The notes: generated by a model not told the origin, from the sequence alone. DNA of 29,430 bases from Methanosarcina baikalica (GCF_031461075.1 NZ_JAVKPK010000048.1:1-29430); one strand, 5' to 3'. Positions 1 to 7,150 are shown, counted from the stretch's first letter. Program-made: numbers and translations.

Positions 1-333
1 AATAAAGGCAAAATGTCAAAAACATTAGAAAGTTTCAAAAATATACGTTTGAGTAACTAGGGAGGTTTTCAGAAAAAACAATAGCAGGAAAAATTATGAA
101 AATTGGAAGGACATCTGCGGAAAGTCGGTTATAAAAAATTTTGTGAGAATATAGATGACTTTTTTTGCTTGCTCCAATGTATGTGAAAAGAGCATTAGAG
201 AAATATAGTCTTTGAGTGTCGATATTTTTGTCAGGGATCGCTCTTTTAATGCAGAAATCTACAAAAATAATATAATTATTCCCTGCGAACTTCACCAAAA
301 TAATTATAAACAATTAACTCCATAAAAAAATGT
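1..333. other. AT-rich intergenic region with a diverged repeat
   Basis: No convincing gene is present. Open frames here have no ribosome binding site and a composition like the surrounding AT-rich DNA. Positions about 78-132 (the block containing ATAGCAGGAAAAAT, then ATCTGCGGAAAGTCGG) resemble positions about 4214-4270 (ATAGCAAGAAAAATG, then ATCTGCAGAAGGTCTG). The pair is a diverged intergenic repeat of unknown origin. Confidence 0.5.
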
Positions 334-1224
334 ATGGGAAACGAAATAATGGGAATCGAAATAAAAATTAATGCAGGTGCAGATGCAGCAACATCAAGCG
401 TCAGCGCTACAGGAAGACTGTGGCACGTAATCACCGATAAAGAGAGAAAAAGTTTTGGAGTGGAAGATGCAGCCCTCTGTAAAGCTGTTGAGAAGTTTTT
501 TGGGAGATACCCAAATGATGCATTCCTTCACGGCCCCACGAATTCAGATTGGAATCAGCTTTACGAGACCTATGGCTGGCCAGAAGTAAACACTGTACTT
601 TGGGTCCAGAGTGCGACAATAATGGGGATTACCACCGAACCTGTGATAGTAGCTACCAAGACATTCACGAATAACAGCACGAAAAAAGCGACTTTCGATG
701 CCAGCATTTCAGACCAGGTATCAAATACTATAGAGAGCAACTGGTCAGAAAGTAATACACTCGAAGTAAAGCAGATGATAAAATATGAATGTGGTTTCCT
801 TGGATCTGGAGGAGGAGGAGAAACCTCTATAAGTTACAGTCATTCATGGGGGGAGGGAGGATCAGAAAGCAAAGAGGTTACAGTAGGCAGTACTTCAGGA
901 GTCACTGTCGAGTTAGATCCTAAAGAATCAATTGAAGCCGTACTCACCGCAAACAGGGGAGTGATGAAAGTTAGAATTGTTTACATTGCTGTTTTAAGCG
1001 GTGCTATTGCTCTTAACTACAACCCAAGGTACAAAGAACATCATTTCCACCAACTTAACGTTGATTCTGTTATGAGAACATCTGGTATTCCGAATAGCCA
1101 AACATTTACAGAAGACATAGAGGTTGGCTATTACTCAAGTTCAAAAATAGAAATCAGGGACCCACTGGGGAAATTGAAAGGAATGGTTTCCTCAGCTGAC
1201 AAAGCGGCACCCCTTAGAATATAA
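334..1224 (+). CDS. Aerolysin-like (beta-pore-forming) family protein
   Basis: A 296-residue protein with no signal peptide and no hydrophobic helix. Residues 1-100 form a Trp- and Tyr-containing N-terminal part that I do not recognise. From about residue 105 onward there is a beta-rich region with alternating Ser/Thr: ATKTFTNNSTKKATF, then SNTIESNWSESNTLEV, a Gly-rich turn (GSGGGGE), then TSISYSHSWGEGGSES, VGSTSGVTVELDP and RGVMKVRIVY. This order (long Ser/Thr-rich amphipathic strands around a Gly-rich hairpin, then a conserved return strand) is what I associate with the aerolysin/ETX superfamily, particularly the spherulin-2A and 'follicular epithelium yolk protein' branch. Known members oligomerise and insert a beta-barrel into membranes. 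The start at 334 has a weak ribosome binding site; ATG 349, preceded by GGGA, is an alternative. The gene stands alone. The family assignment rests on pattern only, and the target is unknown. Confidence 0.6.
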   Translation: MGNEIMGIEIKINAGADAATSSVSATGRLWHVITDKERKSFGVEDAALCKAVEKFFGRYPNDAFLHGPTNSDWNQLYETYGWPEVNTVLWVQSATIMGITTEPVIVATKTFTNNSTKKATFDASISDQVSNTIESNWSESNTLEVKQMIKYECGFLGSGGGGETSISYSHSWGEGGSESKEVTVGSTSGVTVELDPKESIEAVLTANRGVMKVRIVYIAVLSGAIALNYNPRYKEHHFHQLNVDSVMRTSGIPNSQTFTEDIEVGYYSSSKIEIRDPLGKLKGMVSSADKAAPLRI

Positions 1225-2045
1225 GCCATGAGACAAATAACCCTTGACGAATAAACGATCAGGTCTGAATTGTAAGGAGCAGAGAAAAATAAAATCTATT
1301 TGTTCCTTATATGATCAGATTTCCTGATTACTTTTTCGGGCTCTCATGCAGTCACATTCTTAATTCTTTCCATGACAAACCGTATCCTGGAAGATTGTGA
1401 GGGAGTAGTTTGCTTTTGAGCGATTGTGTCTGTTTTTTTGGGTTGCTGCTCATACTGATGTTCTGCCATGATTGGACATCCTGTGTTGAGAACAGTACAA
1501 AATTAAAAATATTAAAACTAAATTAAACTGTAAATTAATAAATGCTATTGCTTTTATTTTTTTATGTTTCAGAAAAATCCCTTCCATTTGTATACATTGG
1601 GTAAAATGAAAACACAGTATTTTGCTTTAAAATAAATTTTAGAATTATGCTTTGATGTACGAACCTTTTCACATAGAACGTTCGGATTTTTGAAGAAAAT
1701 CACTTATTTTTCTATCAATTTTTAGAATATTCCTCACAAAATACGAACTTCTTAGTATTTTGTTCGTATAGTATCTCTCATGAATTATAGTATCTCTCGT
1801 GAATAATGGACTCGTTACCTCTGATGGAACAAAGGTTCTTACAGTTACAGAATATGATTGGTCTGTAAATTTCATTCATTGGTCATCGGTTAAGAAATTT
1901 TCTTTCCTGAAGGCTATCGATTTTATGTCATAAATTGGCCTCAAATTTTAGCCTCTTTACCTAAAATCAACACCTCGTTCCAGTTCAAAGTCTATCTATA
2001 TTTTGGGCATATGTCAAGGGAATGAATACAATTTATCATGATTCC
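1225..2045. other. Long intergenic region, mostly featureless
   Basis: About 820 bases of AT-rich DNA between the aerolysin-like gene and the transposase remnant. Apart from the small minus-strand ORF at 1344-1469, I see no gene with a ribosome binding site and no RNA gene. The longer open frames, such as 1669-1875 minus, have no coding character. Confidence 0.5.
1344..1469 (-). CDS. Small ORF, 41 aa, resembling the N-terminus of a DUF4157-type protein
   Basis: Translated by hand: begins MAEHQYEQQPKKTDTIAQKQ and ends MERIKNVTA before TGA. A purine-rich site (AGGATG) lies 7 bases before the ATG, so translation is plausible. The Gln/Lys/Thr-rich opening resembles, from memory, the disordered N-terminal leader of large DUF4157 proteins found near extracellular contractile injection systems. 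Here the frame stops where the folded domain would begin, so it may be the remnant of a truncated gene. It could also be a chance ORF. No contractile injection genes are visible in the window. Confidence 0.3.
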   Translation of the reverse strand: MAEHQYEQQPKKTDTIAQKQTTPSQSSRIRFVMERIKNVTA

Positions 2046-2471
2046 TCACTTAACCGAAGACGCATGTATATCAGTCAAGCCTTCGGTATATCTTTCGCCT
2101 ATTCTACAGGAATTGTTAAGGCTGCATCTGCCATCGTATCTGACAAACATTTGTTTGTCATAGAACTCTTTGCTGTAATTTGCCGATCCAGAAACACCAA
2201 CGATCTGATCATGAAAATGCTTTTTACAATTAGGACAAATCCAGTATGTAGTATTGCAGTTTAGGGTGCCATAACTCGTGAGAAGTGAACGGGTGTAGTG
2301 AGAGTTCACATTTAATTTAGCGCCACAAAAATCACAACGAGTAGGAGATATTAAAGAGAACAGAGAATGAAAGCGATTTTCAACCAGCAATTTTGACAAA
2401 GGAATTAAGATATTGCCTTCAAATAGCGTTTTTACAATTGAATTATCGATTGATTTATTTCCTCTCCCCAT
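2046..2471 (-). pseudogene. Truncated transposase-like protein, N-terminal zinc-ribbon part
   Basis: A 141-codon frame. Residues 46-49 (CDFC) and 79-82 (CPNC, followed by KKHFHD) form a Cys4-type zinc ribbon, a layout seen at the N-terminus of several archaeal transposases. The frame ends soon after RIGERYTEGLTDI without any recognisable DDE catalytic domain. The DNA beyond (below 2046) has stops in all minus frames within a short distance and gives no continuing similarity. No good ribosome binding site precedes the ATG at 2471 and I found no terminal inverted repeats, so this is probably an IS relic. The IS family cannot be named from this fragment. Confidence 0.5.
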
Positions 2472-2601
2472 TAAAAAGAATTAATCTCAATGAAATTAAA
2501 TTTTATTGTTTTGCACGATTGAGAAAAAAGAGGTAGACCAGAAAATAATAAAAAGTCTCCAAATTAAAGAAAATTAAGGCTTTTTTACAGAATCAGGCAT
2601 T

Positions 2602-3432
2602 TTAAGATTCCGAATAAACTTTTGTGAATTCCGCACCAATTGTAATCATAATTGAGGAATAATAGATCAAAAGAAATAATCCTACAATCGATCCGATCAC
2701 TCCATAGACACTTGCAGGGTTGCTGTATGTGAAAAAAATTCCAATAGCATATTCACCTATAGTTATGAGAATTACTGTTACTAGTGATCCTACAAAAACA
2801 GACCTCAAATCAAGACTTGTATTGGGGAGTACTCTATACACAAGCATGAAAAAAAGGATGAGAATAAGGAAACTGGATATGGAACCTGCATAATCAGCAA
2901 TTACAGGTGAAAATGGCAAAAGTTCATGGAACAAGCTTGAACCCATATAAATAACTCCCTTAATACTTATACTTATTATGAGAAGTCCTCCAAAAAATAT
3001 AACAAAAGTAAAAGACATGATTGCGTTTTTCACTAAATCTTTAACACTATTGGACATAACAGGCTTAATATCCCATGCTATCTCAAGGAAACTCTTTAAA
3101 TGTCTGAAAATGTTGCTTGCACTCCAGAGAATGAGTACAAGACCTATTAATGCGCTTATCGAGAGAGAATTAATTTCTGGAATACGTTCGAAAAGTACAA
3201 TTATCATATTGATTATTCTCTCATCAATGGCTCCTTGTAGGTAATTTATTATTTCATCCTGAAGGTGTTTTGACCTAAAAAAAATACTTCCTATGGATAC
3301 CGAAAATAACAGGAGAGCTGGGAAACTCAATATAAAATAAAATGCCAGCGCGGCACTATAAGTCATTGCATCGTCTTCTATCCATTCCTTTACTGTTCTG
3401 GTAACCAGATTTACTATGTACCCCCAGATCAT
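2602..3432 (-). CDS. YihY/BrkB-family inner membrane protein
   Basis: A 276-residue polytopic protein with about six hydrophobic segments. It opens with the family's typical amphipathic start (IVNLVTRTVKEWIEDDAMTY) followed by SAALAFYFILSFPALLL. The segment LVYRVLPNTSLDLRSVFVGS and the end IYYSSIMITIGAEFTKVY are also typical of YihY (UPF0761, once misnamed ribonuclease BN). The function of the family is not settled; an envelope or transport role is often proposed. The frame is open upstream to a TTG at 3477, but the ATG at 3432 has AGAGGAG five to six bases in front and is preferred. The upstream extension would run toward the repeat element at 3465-3594. The gene stands alone, with the DUF2582 gene behind the repeat on the same strand. 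Confidence 0.85.
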   Translation of the reverse strand: MIWGYIVNLVTRTVKEWIEDDAMTYSAALAFYFILSFPALLLFSVSIGSIFFRSKHLQDEIINYLQGAIDERIINMIIVLFERIPEINSLSISALIGLVLILWSASNIFRHLKSFLEIAWDIKPVMSNSVKDLVKNAIMSFTFVIFFGGLLIISISIKGVIYMGSSLFHELLPFSPVIADYAGSISSFLILILFFMLVYRVLPNTSLDLRSVFVGSLVTVILITIGEYAIGIFFTYSNPASVYGVIGSIVGLFLLIYYSSIMITIGAEFTKVYSES

Positions 3433-3464
3433 ATTCTCCTCTAATTTATAATATTTGTACTTTT

Positions 3465-3594
3465 GAGCCAAACCCAAAACTCAAAATTGCTTCTTTAAAT
3501 CTTGTATTCTGAATAATCGATCGAATTTCTGATCATGGAAAACAGTTGTGAAACTCATACTGATTGAGAATAAAAGTGATTTTGGTATGAGCTC
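3465..3594. repeat. Family A palindromic-ended element, copy 1
   Basis: About 130 bp. The left end is GAGCCAAACCCAAAA and the right end TTTTGGTATGAGCTC, an imperfect terminal inverted repeat. It aligns along its whole length with 21319-21449 (shared blocks include CCCAAAACTCAAAATTG, TTGTATTCTGAATAATC versus TCGTATTCTAAATAATC, and TTATGAAACTC versus TGTGAAACTC). It also aligns with 16954-17082 in inverted orientation. It carries no ORF of its own, so it looks like a MITE or conserved intergenic element. I could not identify a clear target-site duplication. Confidence 0.75.
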
Positions 3595-3617
3595 AATAAA
3601 TGAATTGATCCGGGCTT

Positions 3618-3959
3618 TCAATTTAGCTTTAATAACCATATGTTACTGGCTTTGTAAGCGTGGATCTTGTCTTCCCTCGCGAGCCAGCCGATGGCCATTA
3701 TAACAATTGAGGCATCAAATCCATCTTCAGCAAGATAATTCTTTATCTGGCTCAGGGTACATTCTCCTTTTTCTAGCCTGCGGTAAAGTACGCCTGCGGC
3801 TTCTCCGATTTTTAAATTCAGATCTTCTGTATCCATGCTCGGTCCTTCCGAAAATTTTTCACTTATAATGCGGTTTAGGGCTGATTCCCCGTCCTCAATT
3901 TTTTGATAAAGCGCTCTGGAAGTTTTTCCAATTTTTGAATTCAGGTCTTCCATATCCAT
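3618..3959 (-). CDS. Winged-helix DUF2582-like protein with partial internal duplication
   Basis: A 113-residue protein. Residues 42-113 form one winged-helix unit of the DUF2582 type (DLNLKIGEAAGVLYRRLE, then SQIKNYLAEDGFDAS, IVIMAIGWLAREDKIHAY). Residues 1-35 repeat the start of that unit: MDMEDLNSKIGKTSRALYQK versus MDTEDLNLKIGEAAGVLYRR. The first copy is cut short before its recognition helix, so only one complete winged helix remains. A strong site, GGAGGA, lies 7 bases before the ATG at 3959. Members are small archaeal and bacterial proteins of unknown function, presumed DNA-binding or scaffold proteins. The gene has its own 500-base upstream region and is followed by element A. Confidence 0.75.
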   Translation of the reverse strand: MDMEDLNSKIGKTSRALYQKIEDGESALNRIISEKFSEGPSMDTEDLNLKIGEAAGVLYRRLEKGECTLSQIKNYLAEDGFDASIVIMAIGWLAREDKIHAYKASNIWLLKLN

Positions 3960-4483
3960 AAAATGTTCCTCCTAAAATAATAAAAGGTCTCTGATTTTTG
4001 CATTTTTTTGATTGAAACACTGAATTTGTAGGCAGAATTCTGTTCAGTCAAACTCAAAATAAGATCTCTTAAGATTTCAATTCAAGTGCAATCGTTTAAG
4101 ATTTGTAACCAGTCAAAAAGCCTAGCGAATTTTTAGTTTTGCAATAATCGTAGAATCCCGTAACCTTGCTTCATCGGAGATAATAATTGCAGATTTTTGA
4201 GCAACAATCCAAAAACGATAGCAAGAAAAATGTTATTTTCTTGAAGATATCTGCAGAAGGTCTGCTAGGTTTATAGTCAAAAAATGTCAAAAATATCAAA
4301 AATATGCAGCCCAAGGTTGATAATCGGTAGCCTCGGTTCCAAAATATCAGTTATGCAGGGTCAGTGTAATTGCTTAATTAGCCAGTATGTTTCCCCAAGA
4401 AAGATCTACCAAATTGACAACCCGTGCGTTGCGACATATTAGGAATTAGACGGCTGGGTGCAGGCGCATGATACGCCACTCTT
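3960..4483. other. Intergenic region with diverged repeat copy
   Basis: About 520 bases with no gene. Positions 4214-4270 share similarity with 78-132 near the start of the window. A short GGCG/CGCC hairpin at about 4464-4478 lies just past the CsbD-like stop and could take part in its 3' end. Confidence 0.4.
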
Positions 4484-4663
4484 TTACTTCCCAAATGCCT
4501 TCTTAATTTGTCCTACCTTGTCTTGTGCCTCACCTTCTATCTTTTCAATACTACCTTCGGCTTCCAACTCGTGATCCTTGGTCAGCTCCCCTATAATCTC
4601 CTTAATCCCACCTTTCACTTTGTGAAGCTTACCTTCCACTTGGTCCTGAGTGCTTGTTTTCAT
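4484..4663 (-). CDS. CsbD-like small stress protein
   Basis: A 59-residue protein found by hand translation: MKTSTQDQVEGKLHKVKGGI at the start, GSIEKIEGEAQDKVGQIKKA near the end. The pattern 'D-x-x-E-G-K-x-x-x-x-K-G-x-x-K-E-x-x-G-x-x-T-x-D' followed by 'E-A-E-G' and 'G-x-x-Q-x-K-x-G-x-x-K' is the classic CsbD signature. CsbD proteins are small, soluble, highly charged, predicted helical, and are often induced by general stress in bacteria; their biochemical role is unknown. The ATG at 4663 has GGGAAG a few bases upstream. It lies 100 bases downstream of the Asn-Met-Thr repeat gene on the same strand, so co-transcription is possible. Confidence 0.85.
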   Translation of the reverse strand: MKTSTQDQVEGKLHKVKGGIKEIIGELTKDHELEAEGSIEKIEGEAQDKVGQIKKAFGK

Positions 4664-4763
4664 GGTACTTCCCTTTTCTAAAGTCTCTTTTTAATCTTGG
4701 AAATTGTCTGCTGTTATCGTCATCGATATCGTTGTTACTGTCCTCGATGTAGTTATTATCGTT

Positions 4764-5615
4764 TTATCGTTTGGTCATATTACTCATATTTCCGTCTGTT
4801 ATGTTACCGGCCATATCACTCATATTTCCGGTCATATTACCCATATTTCCAGCCATGGTTCCAGTCATGATTCCAGTCATATCTCCGGTCATATTACCCA
4901 TATTTCCAGCCATGGTTCCAGTCATGATTCCAGTCATATCTCCGGTCATATTTCCAGTTATATTACCCCTACCGACTATGTTTCCGGTCATGACTTCAAT
5001 CATGTTACTCATGTTTCCAGTCATGTTACCCCTGCCGACTATGTTTCCGGTCATGACTTCAATCATGTCACTCATATTCCCAGTCATGTTACCCTTATCG
5101 GTCATGTTACTGGTCATATTTCCGGTCATGTTACTGGTCATATTTCCAGTCATGGTTCCAGTCATGGTTCCAGTCATGGTTCCAGTCATATTTTCGGTCA
5201 TGTTACTGGTCATATTTCCAGTCATGGTTCCAGTCATGGTTCCAGTCATGTTACTCATGTTTCCGGTCATGTTACTCATGTTTCCGGTCATGTTTCCAGT
5301 CATGTTTCCAGTCATATTACATGTCATATTTCCGGTCATGTTACTCATGTTTTCAGTCATGTTATCCATGTTCCCGGTCATGTTTCTAGTCATATTACAT
5401 GTTATGACTCCAGTCATGTTCCCGGTCATGTTACCCATATCGGTCATGTTTCCATTCATGACTCCAGTCATGTTACATGTCATATTCCCAGTCATGTTAC
5501 TCATGTTTCCGGTCATATTAAATGTCGTATCGTTCTCTCCAGTCTGCGCTTGCGTGAACCCCAGAGGAAAAACTAGGAATAAAACTAACAAAGAAACTAT
5601 CAATTTCATTTTCAT
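4764..5615 (-). CDS. Secreted Asn-Met-Thr/Ser repeat protein with about 40 N-glycosylation sequons
   Basis: A 283-residue protein. Residues 1-24 are a clear signal peptide (MKMKLIVSLLVLFLVFPLGF, then TQAQ). Almost all the rest is built from NMTG, NMS, GTMT and GDMTGIMTGTMAGNMG units. I count about 41 N-x-S/T sequons, so the mature protein could be glycosylated on a large fraction of its residues, like a mucin. The many Met residues at MxxM and MxxxM spacing could alternatively bind Cu(I) or Ag(I). There is no C-terminal anchor: it ends NMTKR. The site GGGGT lies just before ATG 5615. Long frames on the plus strand in the same region are by-products of a repeat whose period is a multiple of three; they lack signal peptides and ribosome binding sites. 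No known family is recognised. Confidence 0.75.
   Translation of the reverse strand: MKMKLIVSLLVLFLVFPLGFTQAQTGENDTTFNMTGNMSNMTGNMTCNMTGVMNGNMTDMGNMTGNMTGVITCNMTRNMTGNMDNMTENMSNMTGNMTCNMTGNMTGNMTGNMSNMTGNMSNMTGTMTGTMTGNMTSNMTENMTGTMTGTMTGTMTGNMTSNMTGNMTSNMTDKGNMTGNMSDMIEVMTGNIVGRGNMTGNMSNMIEVMTGNIVGRGNITGNMTGDMTGIMTGTMAGNMGNMTGDMTGIMTGTMAGNMGNMTGNMSDMAGNITDGNMSNMTKR
4780..5545 (-). repeat. Degenerate tandem repeat array coding NMTG/NMS units
   Basis: The DNA is a dense array of 9-, 12- and longer 15-bp-like units related to ACATGACTGGA on the minus strand. It includes larger duplications: the block coding GDMTGIMTGTMAGNMGNMT occurs twice in tandem (about 4829-4945), and the block coding EVMTGNIVGRGN occurs twice (about 4965-5070). 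Nested block duplication points to growth by slippage and unequal recombination. Confidence 0.85.
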
Positions 5616-6004
5616 TCTTTACCCCATATGCAATTAGACTATTTGGGCCAACTGCATGAATTTGCCTAATTAAATAAAAATGGATTTAAAATACTCAATG
5701 TAATAATAGAGAGCTGGTTTATGAATAGGCGATCTCCAATAACTATTTACCTTCCACAGATTACCTTCCACAGATGTCTGACAAATTTATTTATTTTCAT
5801 CGCTAATATCTAAATATCGAAAACATCGAATTTTGATTTAGATTTCGTTATGCTTTTTACAACGCATTCTCTTGACCATCACGGAATCGTTTGTAGTAAA
5901 AGCAATGCTTTTCAATTGTCTTTGTTTCACTGCCAGTCGCCTTAAACGAATTCTCAATATTTTGAGAATCGCATTTTGGGATTATTTCATCACATATTCG
6001 TCGA
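5616..6004. other. Intergenic region with a 14-bp tandem duplication
   Basis: About 390 bases. TTACCTTCCACAGA occurs twice in direct tandem at 5747-5774. A 65-codon minus frame at 5857-6054 has no ribosome binding site and overlaps the DUF1328 gene in another frame; I do not accept it as a gene. The rest is AT-rich and holds nothing I can name. Confidence 0.45.
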
Positions 6005-6175
6005 TTAAACGTTAAATGCGCCCATAAAAAAAGAAATGATCGCGAGTATAACAAAGATTATGACGAGCCACCTAGCAATCTCCATAGAGAACCCGGCAAT
6101 TCCCCGTGCGCCCAATACATACGCAATCAATGCTAATACTAAAAGGGCTACTGCAAGTCCTATCAAATCAATTAT
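6005..6175 (-). CDS. DUF1328-type small membrane protein
   Basis: 56 codons, found by hand. The sequence reads DLIGLAVALLVLALIAYVLG, then ARGIAGFSMEIARWLVIIFV, then ILAIISFFMGAFNV. Two hydrophobic helices flank a short loop with G-x-A-G-F-S, the hallmark of the DUF1328 (YtjA) family of small inner-membrane proteins, function unknown. There is no ATG at the N-terminus: the frame begins after TGA with ATA ATT GAT TTG. GGGGAATG lies just upstream, with ATA at 8 bases from GGGG, so initiation at ATA (6175), ATT (6172) or TTG (6166) must be considered. The only nearby ATG is in another frame and stops after four codons. It belongs to the minus-strand stress-type cluster. Confidence 0.7.
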   Translation of the reverse strand: MIDLIGLAVALLVLALIAYVLGARGIAGFSMEIARWLVIIFVILAIISFFMGAFNV

Positions 6176-6229
6176 GTTTCATTCCCCCTGTGGTTATTTT
6201 AACCGATAAATTAACTATTATATTATGGT

Positions 6230-6349
6230 ATAGGGCTTACGCAGTTGAACTGGGAAATAAGTATCTTGAGACTCCAAACGATCTAAATAATAATATTTAT
6301 GACAGATATTCTCGTTCTTTATTTTGTACCTTAACTGCATAAGTCCTAT
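6230..6349 (+). repeat. Family B MITE-like element, copy 1
   Basis: About 120 bp with terminal inverted repeats: left ATAGGGCTTACGCAGTTGAA, right TTAACTGCATAAGTCCTAT. It aligns end to end with the reverse complement of 23003-23123 (shared blocks GCTTACGCAGTTGAACTG versus ACTTACGCAGTTGAACTG, AAATAA.TAT, ATCTAAA, ATATTTA). It has no coding capacity. It separates the DUF1328 and PRC-barrel genes, probably a non-autonomous transposon of an IS whose full copy lies elsewhere. Confidence 0.8.
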
Positions 6350-6417
6350 CAGAAACAATTATACCTCTCATTTTTGGGAAAATGTAGAAGAGTCTTGTGT
6401 TTACGATTTTCAACAAC

Positions 6418-6840
6418 TCACTGAAGTGATCCCAGCTTCTCTGCTGATATATCTTCTGGAATTCTCGTTTGCTCCAACACTTCCTTCTTCCAGTAAGGTT
6501 GATATCCGTAGTAAATATACACTCTGGATAGTTCCTCACAAGTTAAAGGCCATGTGCCCTTCTCAAAGCCTTCTGCATTTTCCAGGACTTCTCTATCGAT
6601 ATCAAGGACGAAAGCGTGCTCATACAGCTCCAGTTTAAGGGCTTGCCAAGGGATAGCAAATAGTCTATTGCCCATACCCAGGAACCCTCCAAAAGAAAGC
6701 ACTGCATATGCTATCCTTCCATTTTTCAAGTCAATCATAAAATCTTCGACCTGTCCTAGATCCTCACCAGCTCTATTGACAACCCTATCTCCTTTTAGTG
6801 TGCTTGCTGACAAAAAATTTGAATTATCTCTACTTACCAT
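6418..6840 (-). CDS. PRC-barrel domain protein
   Basis: A 140-residue soluble protein. Residues 12-80 hold the PRC-barrel fold: SASTLKGDRVVNRAGEDLGQ, VEDFMIDLKNGRIAYAVLSF, GGFLGMGNRLFAIPWQALKL. The 'G-x-x-V-x-N-x-x-G-E-x-L-G-x-V-x-D-x-x-I-D-x-x-x-G-R-I-A-Y-x-V-L-S-F-G' pattern is diagnostic. A Tyr- and Trp-rich tail (YIYYGYQPYWKKEV) follows. PRC barrels occur in the photosynthetic reaction centre H subunit and RimM, and in many small archaeal proteins of unknown role linked with stress or division. The frame is open to an ATG at 6876, but the ATG at 6840 has GGAG nine bases upstream and is chosen. Confidence 0.85.
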   Translation of the reverse strand: MVSRDNSNFLSASTLKGDRVVNRAGEDLGQVEDFMIDLKNGRIAYAVLSFGGFLGMGNRLFAIPWQALKLELYEHAFVLDIDREVLENAEGFEKGTWPLTCEELSRVYIYYGYQPYWKKEVLEQTRIPEDISAEKLGSLQ

Positions 6841-7006
6841 AATTCCCAACTCCATACCTAAATTTATTTTAAACAAACGTATCTACAATTGGTTGTATCT
6901 GCAAGTTACTGAAAACAGTGAGTATAATAAGCTCTCTACTTTTTTCTAAACATGAAAATTGTGCCTGATTTTTCAGATTTAATCAATAACTCACAGTCAA
7001 AACCTA

Positions 7007-7117
7007 TTATTTAGATGTCTCTATTTTGACATCTGGATTTGATACTGTCTCGTCTTTTAGTGCTGCATTAGTTTTGCCTGCAGCTTCTGGCGCAATATTT
7101 TTGTCTGTTTCACTCAT
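7007..7117 (-). CDS. Small hydrophilic ORF, 36 aa
   Basis: Found by hand: MSETDKNIAPEAAGKTNAAL, then KDETVSNPDVKIETSK and TAA. It is hydrophilic, rich in Lys, Asp, Glu and Ala, with no Cys or hydrophobic helix, so probably disordered. The strong site AGAGGT lies 7 bases before the ATG, which is why I accept it in spite of its length. Two imperfect 36-bp direct repeats lie just upstream (7151-7186, 7203-7238) and may hold its promoter. It is on the same strand as the stress-type cluster. No family is recognised. Confidence 0.5.
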   Translation of the reverse strand: MSETDKNIAPEAAGKTNAALKDETVSNPDVKIETSK

Positions 7118-7150
7118 GTTTTTTACCTCTGTATATTTTTATTCAAATGG

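Noticed and set aside
35..313. 92-codon minus frame upstream of the aerolysin-like gene
   Set aside because: Composition follows the AT-rich background, no ribosome binding site, and it overlaps a non-coding repeat.
4780..5545. Possible CRISPR array
   Set aside because: The repeats are short, contiguous, degenerate and in frame with a protein; there are no unique spacers and no cas genes.
4704..5637. Two long plus-strand frames (about 290 codons each) across the repeat array, one His-rich (GHVTGHIS) and one Pro/Val/Met-rich
   Set aside because: A repeat with a period divisible by three keeps several frames open. Neither has a ribosome binding site; the first starts at a TTG. Only the minus frame has a signal peptide, a good binding site and a sensible product.
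5857..6054. 65-codon minus frame
   Set aside because: No ribosome binding site, overlaps the better-supported DUF1328 gene in another frame, no recognised domain.
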